A stretch of DNA of 64,000 nucleotides, taken from NCBI GenBank assembly GCA_009760855.2, contig WPIO01000007.1:9003001-9067000 (forward strand). The letters run 5' to 3'. The position numbers were made by a program, and so were the translations under genes. Origin of the DNA: Cristatella mucedo. Its lineage: Eukaryota > Bryozoa > Phylactolaemata > Cristatellidae. Positions 52,399-61,300 of the stretch are shown piece by piece. The notes beneath the pieces were generated by a model. That model saw only the letters and a program-made list of their open reading frames with translations, was not told where the DNA came from and did not search any database. Numbering within the stretch: position 1 is the stretch's first letter; the number at the start of each line of letters is the position of its first letter.

Positions 52399-55300
52399 CG
52401 GGGAGAGAGAGAGAGACAGAGAGAGAGAGACAGAGAGAGACAGACAGACTGACAGACAGACAGAGACAGAGACAAAGACACACAGAGAGACACACAGGGA
52501 GCAGAGAGAGACAGAGAGAGGCAGCAGCAAGAGAGACCGGACAGAGAGCAGAGAGAGAGAGACAGGGGAGAGAGGGAAAGAGAGCAGAGAGAGAGAGAGA
52601 GCAAGAGAGAGAGCAAGAGAGAGAAAGAGAGAGAGAGAGAGCCTCTGCCGTAGCACTACTGGTAGTGCCAACAGCAGAGATGTGGAAAGAAGGGCATGGT
52701 ATTGCAAGTTAACGCAGCGCTTGATAGGCAGGCAATCATCAGAACATTGACCTTTTTGTGAGTAAGCTCTTTGTCGTTGCTGCTGAGATGCTGGCGTGCT
52801 AGCGGTGGTGTTTGCCAGGCCAGTTGCAACCGTGGCTTCAGCAGGCTGACCGTGGCTGCTATTTGCAGAACTATCGTCGGCAGACAAATGAGCAGAGCAC
52901 AGCGCAAGCTGGAAGAGTTGACTAAAACAAAGAACACGGGAATAATCAGTTAAATATGCCACCTAATTGGACCAGACTAGAAGAGCACGTCGGTCCAGAA
53001 CATCGCTTGCTCAAGGAGCTTGATTCCCATTCGAGAATACAATCAGGAAGAATCGCCGAAGCTCTCAACAGGACCTTTGAGATCCTGATTGTCTGAATTT
53101 AGCCCCTGGATCATTGCCCGGGGGTAAGATGCTTGCATTGTTTACGATTCACGCCGGGTCGTGGGTTCGAATCTGTAGCAGGCCATCCTTTATTGCCCAC
53201 TGCAAGTGGAGGTGATAGCCGTGAAGGCTCTTGTTTGTGCTGCTATATAAATGAGGCTGTTAAATCAGCTAGCCTTCAACTTTACTTAACTTCACTTTCT
53301 GAAAGTTTTGTCTAGCTCTTTCACCTGCACACACACACTTGCACCCACAAAGGTATTTTCATACGCAAAAATATGCTAACTGCAGTTTCACTGAATCATG
53401 CATGCAAATACGCTTAGACACAAGGTAACCTTCAACGACATAATAATTGCATAAAGATATCTCTACAAAAAGTGTATCAGTGTAATTTAATCCTATTAAG
53501 CTAGGTTTAATAGTTAGTTTGTCACAGTCGTTGACATCACGTCTACATTGAGTCTTTAGTATTTATAGTACTACACCAATTATGAATGTCAAAAAGGGGG
53601 TTAATTTTAATTTGCATATGTAGCTCTAAAATGCACTCATATAGTTAAGACTGAACATTGAAATACCATGACTTCACAGGACTGTGGAATTAATTGGATT
53701 TTTCAACAGGTGTTCGTGGCATTCCACCAGTTCTCTGCACTACGACCCTTTGCTATTGCCCCAGGTGACGATCCGAGCTTCTCAGCTTCCGGTTAAACCT
53801 GCTGAGTTGATGTACTTAAAGGCTGTCAGCGTAAGTTTGACAGCCGGAAGTCGTGTGTTCATCTCCAGTTGCATAATTGAATCTGCCCCATTCTTGGGGG
53901 GGGGGGGGTTGATCAACGAATACAGAGCAAAGTTCTTATGCTGACCCACAAGGCCCACCAATGTGGAACTCACTTCCACGATTCTTATGCAATGACAACT
54001 ACTCTCCTGCTGCCGACTATGGCACATCCTTTCCTGCTGTCCTGAGTTGCTACTCCCATGTTACTCACTACCTCAACTGCTCTCCTGACTCTGCTATGCT
54101 TCCCACTATCTCTTTGTTTCGTGAGATGAAGTCTGTTGGCTGCCGAATGTATACAGAAAGCCGCTTAGGCTCTGAGTGCGCTATACAAAACTTTCCTAGG
54201 TAACACCCACAGTCGTTGTGGCTTTGTGGAGTTACAAACGGAAATACATTACGATACATTACGGAGATACATTACATTATAGTTTAAATGGTCATTATGT
54301 CTTACATTCTTTATCGGCAACTCAATGCGGATTTGCTATTCGGTGCTGACGACTAAATTTCATTACATTAGATTTGAGTTATTTTTATTAAAAAACTCAG
54401 AAATATGTTACGTTTTTCTCCTGTACATATTTTACTAACGCAGGTATGTGTAGTCTCATGATCCCCCAATCATCTCAGCACTATGAATCATGGATTATAT
54501 TATTGCCCTTCGAAATGATTTGATTTGATGCACGTGAGCTGTTAGTAAGGAGACACCTGCCTGCACAGGGTACCTATTTACACGAGAATAGAAGAGCATG
54601 TTGGTCCAGAACATCGCTTACTTAATTAGAATTCTTTTACTTATGCTTATGACAGACAAAATGTTGCTTACAGACCTGCACTGGCTCCCAGTCAAGCAAT
54701 GCATCGACTTCAAGGTTTTGTCACTCTCTTTTAGGTCCCTTCATTCTTTGGCTCCAGCCTACTTATCAGATCTACTTCACCACCAGGCTCCAAAATCGTA
54801 CCATTCGCTTTTTGGAATCTAATTGCTTACCTATACCTCGTACAAAGCTCAAATCCTTTGGAGACCACGTGTTTAGTTCGTATGCTCTCAAAGTCAGGAA
54901 CTCACTCCCGACGTCCGTCGTGACATATGCTAAATAAATAAATACTAGCTTATTTTACAGCCTCTTTTTGTATAGCGACAGAAGAGCCCTTAGGGCTATC
55001 ACCACTGCTTGCAGTGGCAATAAAGGATCACCCACGGTAGGATTTGTACCCACGACCTCGGGACCGAGGCCGTGAAAAGCAACCGCCTTACCCTAGTGTG
55101 CCATCACGGCTCACTATCCTTACCTAATGTGCCATCATGGATCCTGTATTGCCCACTCCAAGAGATGAAGATAGCCACTACGGCTCTTCTGCCGTTAGAC
55201 AAATGGGATTATGGAATAACTTAACCTTTAACCTAAAACCGTCTAAAGCTCCAGTGTAATTTCGTTCATGTTCTCTCAACGCTCTTGCAACCTGTATCTC

Positions 55301-58300
55301 TAACACTTGCACTTTGCATCAACATTCTCAAATTGGATGACCATAAGTCAGCCTGCTAGTTAGGGGCAAGTCTAGTATAATGCATTAACTGGAAAGCCCA
55401 AATCATCAAAATGGGCTTGGCTAACTCCTGACTTGAATACATTTAAAAAGAAACTAAAAATGCACCTATCTAACCCAGCACTTAGTGGGTTCAAGTGATT
55501 CGTCCTTTATGTGTGTATGCGTGCTGACACTGTGCATGCTGCTACTTACCATAGTTGCATGTTGACCCTGTACAAATCACCCCCAACCATTATTCTTGTT
55601 GTTTATTGAGAATGCTACTACTAACCATTCGATCGTGCTTCCTTTCCAGCAAATGCAAAGCGCCTAGAAAGAGATTTAGTTCTCTGATGGCACTATACAA
55701 ATTTATTATTGTTATTATTATTATTATTACAGACTGATGGCAACAGATGCTGTTGCTTTATTTGACCACCCCCAGGCTCCAGAATCCTTGCTTGCAAGTT
55801 TAGTGCAGAGACGGTGAGTGTTCTAGCTGGCTGGTTCTGGGAAACCTTTACAGCTGCTCTGCAATGCTACTTATTCATTATATTTGTATGAGCCGCTAGT
55901 TACTGGCCACCACTTGAGCACCGGAAGCCATTTAGGCCTTGAGCAAACTCCTAAAAACTCTTCTGGTAAAATCCCACCTCGTCTTCAAACCTTTGTGGAG
56001 TTACAGTAGAGATACATGACAGCCTGTGAAAGAGCAAAAAAGTCTACACTTTGGATCCAAACGACAATCCTGCTCAACTTGTTCTGCACTCGGATCTCAG
56101 ACCCAGCTCCAATGGACTATCTCCTACAACGCCCAGAGCGCTACTGAACTGCCGACTGGCGAAATGCCCAGGCGAAACTCCCATCCGTCTCAGTGCCTCG
56201 AGCTCAGCCTGACTGCCTATTACATGACCTTGGCTTGCACCATCAGCTTAAGGAAGGATTTTTACATAACCGGTCCCTCGTCACTGTGTGTTACAAGAAG
56301 TGGCTGATGTAGAACACAATTGGTTCAATATGTAACACCTGATTCGTTCATTCAGGTTGATGCTGTGTATCCTTTTGCTTGCTCTTGCGTGCTGTTCGTT
56401 TTTGAGTTAATATCTAATGTCTGCTGCCTAGTAGGTCACTAGGAGGATCGCCCAACAACCCTTCCACAACCGCATAGAATGCCGGAGGCCAAACAAAGTG
56501 CAGCCCGATATGCAGTGCAGTGGAGAACTTGTGCAAAAAGTAAATGCCGGCTAGGCTGCCATAGTCCCACAGCCTTGGCTCCATTTGCCCATCCCCAAGC
56601 TATCTCCAAGCTGCTGCACAGCGCGGTCACATTATCGAGCAGCAGAATAATGTGAGTTACTCACTGCATGTTTATACAAGCATCCATGCACATGCCTGCA
56701 TTTCGAAACGCATACATGCTGGTACATAAATATCGACAGATCCTGACAGAGGCTTATATCACTCCATGTTCACACGCATCTATAGGCAGAAGGATCGTGG
56801 CACCGGCTCTTTTCCCTAAAGTTTAAAGGTGAACGCATCAAGTAAACAGGCAAACACAGAATGATGCACACCAAGTTTAGGCAGGTTATCAATGATCAGC
56901 TTGTCTTGGCAATCAAATTCACGATACCGTACGAATGCTCAAGATATTCGAGATCAACCATCACTAAATTGCTGCCAATTGCAGCGTGCCGATGATAGGC
57001 TTGTACCCAGGCTGGGTTCGGTTGGCGGGACCAGACGGCTATAGTGAGGGTTAGGGTCACCGGCTAGGCCGGGGTCGGACCTACGGCACGGCCGGATGTA
57101 TGCGGTGACGTGAGGTCACCGGGGCTCTTGGGTACGGGAAGTTGGTCAAGTAAGTCGTGGTGTTGGAGGCTCCCGGTCTCGCCGAGTTATGCCCCTGGAT
57201 TCGTGCAGGCGTGCTCCGGCGATGCTGCCACACACGCAAGGGAACGAGTACCCAAGGCCCGAGCGGAGCTGGATAGCTCGCTCGTTGTTGACTTGTTTAT
57301 ACCGCGTCCACCGTGTAGCGTGTTCGTGACCCCCCCCCCCCGTGTGTTGGCGTCTTTCGGTGGAAGCTTACGACTGTGGTAGTTGTGGACTCGGACTAGC
57401 CAGCAGTTACTCAGCCAGCCGGGTTTTGGACGGCGTACGCTCGTACTGTTGGATTCGGAGTCGGTACAACGACAGGACTGCAGAAGCCGACTGACCCCAA
57501 CTAACACGTTCGTTCGCGCTCGCTTGCTGCGTCGTCTTGCGCCCCCGTAGTGTACTGTGTATAGGACCCTCCATGTAGACTTGTTTAGTTCCCCCGTTGT
57601 TGTTGGCGCATGCGTTATAAAGATGTTTAACCGGACGGCCGCTCGTCTTACCCTAGCTCGGCGGCATGGCGAGCGGCAGCGTGGCCGGAGTGTGGCAGGG
57701 TTTGGCGGGAATTAGCCTCTGACCCCTAGAACCCGGTTACAGGCTCACGATCCTTGATGGAGGCCTAGTTTGTGGGATAGGTAAAATTAGTTGACACGGA
57801 AGTAGCCCCATAAGTTAATTTCCGATTGACATGACATAAGCTAATTTCCAGCTAAAAGATGAGTAAAAGTTAAAAGTTAATTAATTGACATAAGTTAATT
57901 TCCGGCTGAGCAGGTATTCTGTTGCATGCAATAAGACACAGTACATGAAATTGCCAGGGAAACGGCAGTTTTCTTAGAAATCACCATGCTTGTTAGTTTT
58001 ACCTTGCTAGAGGATCCTTGCTGATCTCACGCAAGGCATACATCACTTTGTCCTTCGACCGCAGGTTGGTTATGTAGTTCATGCAGCACTGAAGTGCATC
58101 CTGCAGTACCTCAAAGGGTTGCATATGCATGTATTTGCGCCGAAGCACCACTCCTCTATCGGTCCGCTTGTCGAGTGCATCTGCTAAATGGCGCTTCATT
58201 GATTGAAGATGTGCTTTTAACTCGTCGTGCAGCTCCAACTTTATGCGTTCTCGAGCTTCCCTCAAAGATGCATTTGCCTCTCTTCTGGCCCGGCTGATTT

Positions 58301-61300
58301 CCTGCAACATACAAAACCGGAAATCGAGCTCCTGAAAGTATTAAATCACAGTCGTCACTCTCTAAGTGTTCCACATGTATCACTTTTTTACAACCTGAAT
58401 ATCGCTTGGTGACAATAAGTCGCTAGAGTGCAACACATTAATTTCATTTCGTTCACCAGCACACAGCAAATACGTTAGCTTACAGAAGCTTTAACTTACA
58501 CGGTGACAGATCAAGCATTAAGTTCTTCCAAATTTGTCTCTATACAAAATTTGATAACATGTAAAAAACGAACCACCTTTAAGAATAGAAACTGCATGAA
58601 CCATATTGTAATTAGGAGTGGATGCATACTTCAAAACTAAATGTGGCTAAAGCTATATCACCTTATGGAAAAAAGCAAGAGAATGTAGTCTATTAAGATA
58701 GCATAATTAATGCTATATACAGTAACCCCTTAGAATAGCACAACCCTAAACAAAGTCACCCTACATCAGTGCCGACTGGCATGCGGTGTGGACCTGTAGT
58801 TCTGGCTAGGATATAGCCGAACCGGCAAAGCTGGCACTATGATAGTTGGTGCCCGGTGATGCAGCTAAGATGCAGAGAGACATAAACGAATTAACTAGAA
58901 ATTCCTAAAAGTCTGTAAAAAATAAGCTTGATAAAGGGGTTCGTGAGGCAAAATAAAGATTGCATATTAAAAGGCACATCTCCAAATTCGGTGTCTTAGG
59001 TACATCTCCAGATTCTTACGTCATTCTACTATTGAGCATTCGAGATACAAGTAATCGCTAATGGACTGAAAGTAACCTTAGATCAGTCGTGCAGAAGTTA
59101 CCTTCCTCCGTGGAAGATTGCCAAATCTCGAGTGCACGCATCAAGAACTATAAGACTAAAAATGAAAATCTACGCAAAGAATCATAACCGATAGAGCTAC
59201 ACTCATCCAAATTATAAGCGAGCTCTGAGATGCAGGTAGTGTCAACTAGGGGCATAAGATTTCTGAGCAGATGAACACGATTTCTCAAAGGAACAACAGA
59301 TTCTGGCAAGTGCTCACACTACGGTATAGATTTACACTGGCATTGAATATCGTTATAGAGAGATGACCGTTGTAAACAGACTAGTGGCAGAAAATGAAGC
59401 AACCAGACTGGGGACCACTAGGGTAGATTAGATGAGGGACTACCGTACTCAAGCAGTCATTACACATAAATGCTGCCATGAACTATGTCTTCCTCAAAAT
59501 ATTGAGGGGGTTATGGGCCGGCTCACGGCCCGACATGGCACTGAGTTAAGGTCACTAAACTAGAATTATATAGTATGAGGGGGAAAATATAGTTAATTTG
59601 TATAGCACATTAAGAGAACTTAATCTCTTTTCAGGCGCTTCACATATGCCACGGGGCTCGAGCCCACGACCTCGGCCAGACCTTGGTCGGGGCAACCACC
59701 TTAAACACTGGGTCAAACCAGCGCACCGGAAAAAGTTCGTGCATCGTGTTTTTCATTATATCATTACTAAATACATTAAATTATTATTTCATCGTATTAA
59801 TATTAAAATAACGGCACGCGAACTTTTTCCTCGACCTTATATCTCGGAAGGGTTCTTGTCTGGAGCCGAAATGAGCTCCAGCTGGGCAAGCGATGCTACA
59901 ACTCATTGTTGCCAGTCTTTCGGATTTTGCAAGTGCTTTTTGGTTCTCTTTTGTATCTCCTCTCCACGTGGAATATCAATAGATGAACTCGGCTCCTTTA
60001 TGATCTGGGAGCTTGCCACCTGCTTGAATGATAAGCCGACTCCAAGAAAATCACATACCTCCTTTTGGAGGTCAGCTATAATTATCAACAGCTGCACATC
60101 AAGGCACGTCATCATGGCTAGCCAGGATAGTAAGCATGGCTAGGAGATGAGAGCATAGCCAATGAAGCAGGCTCTGAGGTGGATCATGAAGCTATGCCAG
60201 CTAGGCTCATGCATGCAACGAAGCATGATGTAATGAATTACAGTGCTTCTGGCTTAAGCATTGTTAGAGCAATGGCATCATTCTTGGCAAGCAAAATGTG
60301 CATATCTGGAAAGAATGCCAAACAATAGAGACTCATGTCAACCAAGGTGCACCGACAACCTCCAAATCAGCAATGGTAGGGCAGTTCCTAAAGCTAGAAG
60401 GGGCAGTGGACAAGTGCATGCATTCACCAAGTGTTTTAAGTGTTTTTAACTGCTCTAGAATTTTCCAAAAATCGAATATACAAACCGATATATAAAGTTG
60501 ACAAATATGTTCGTGCATCGTATTTTTTATTAAATCGTTATTAAATGCATTATATTATTATTACAATAAATCATTATTAAAAAATCACGAAACATGAACT
60601 TTTTCCTCCATCTTATAGTTAAGGCCTGTTTTAAGTATACCTGTTTTGCTTTTTACATTACCCGGAAAACATGAGTGCTCATGGACATTTAAATGCATAT
60701 CACATATGAAATTACGTTCTGTGGACATCTAAAAGCCTGTCGAATGTGCTTGTCGTCAAGTAAGCCAGCACTCCTGAATCAGACCAAGTTGCCACTATAC
60801 AGTTACAGAGTTTTAGTTACAGTTTATACAGAGTTGCTTCGCCGGCTCTCAGTGACCATACCATTCAGTATGACGGTGCATAACGATTACCATTTTGCTA
60901 TTGTCATTTAAATGAATTCCTGGGTGCCATTACTTCTGTTCTCGAATTTAGAATATCCTGCAGTCGGGCCAGAAGAAGCACGAGAGATTGCAAAGGGTAC
61001 ATTTTCAGCATTTCTAACCTATTTTAAGCCACCTAGCAAGCTCTCCTACACGTGCTGTGGTGAATCACTCTAACTTAGTGTTCATCTGGCTGGCCATAAC
61101 TCCGGTAGCTACTCTTAAAGTGTGCCGATGAAGTGTGCATTGAATGAGCAATAAAACCCTAAAAACACGTGAAATGGTTTTGACGATGTTTTTTACCTAT
61201 CAGCTGTGACCAAACCCGGCTGAAATCGACTAACTACCTAAACTATGACCGAATATGGCACCCCTACAGCAGCTTTTCTTTCTTTCATCACCCGATAAAA

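Larger units (their letters stand above)
54662..55733 (+). mobile_element. L2-type LINE split by inserted SINEs
   Basis: The coding part 54662-54940 ([37 protein letters not shown]; then a shift) and the 3' part, about 55430-55733 (ttaaaaagaaactaaaaatg, gtgctgacactgtgcatgct, the hairpin agcgcctagaaagagattta and TTA repeats), are one LINE copy. About 490 bp between them hold a minus-strand SINE (54943-55110), a plus-strand SINE piece and another LINE fragment with aaattggatgaccataagtc. Confidence 0.75.

Noticed and set aside
52095-52962. Long open frames of SLSLSL and RERERE type on both strands
   Set aside because: They arise from the GA/CA microsatellite; frames open on both strands over the same bases are an artefact.
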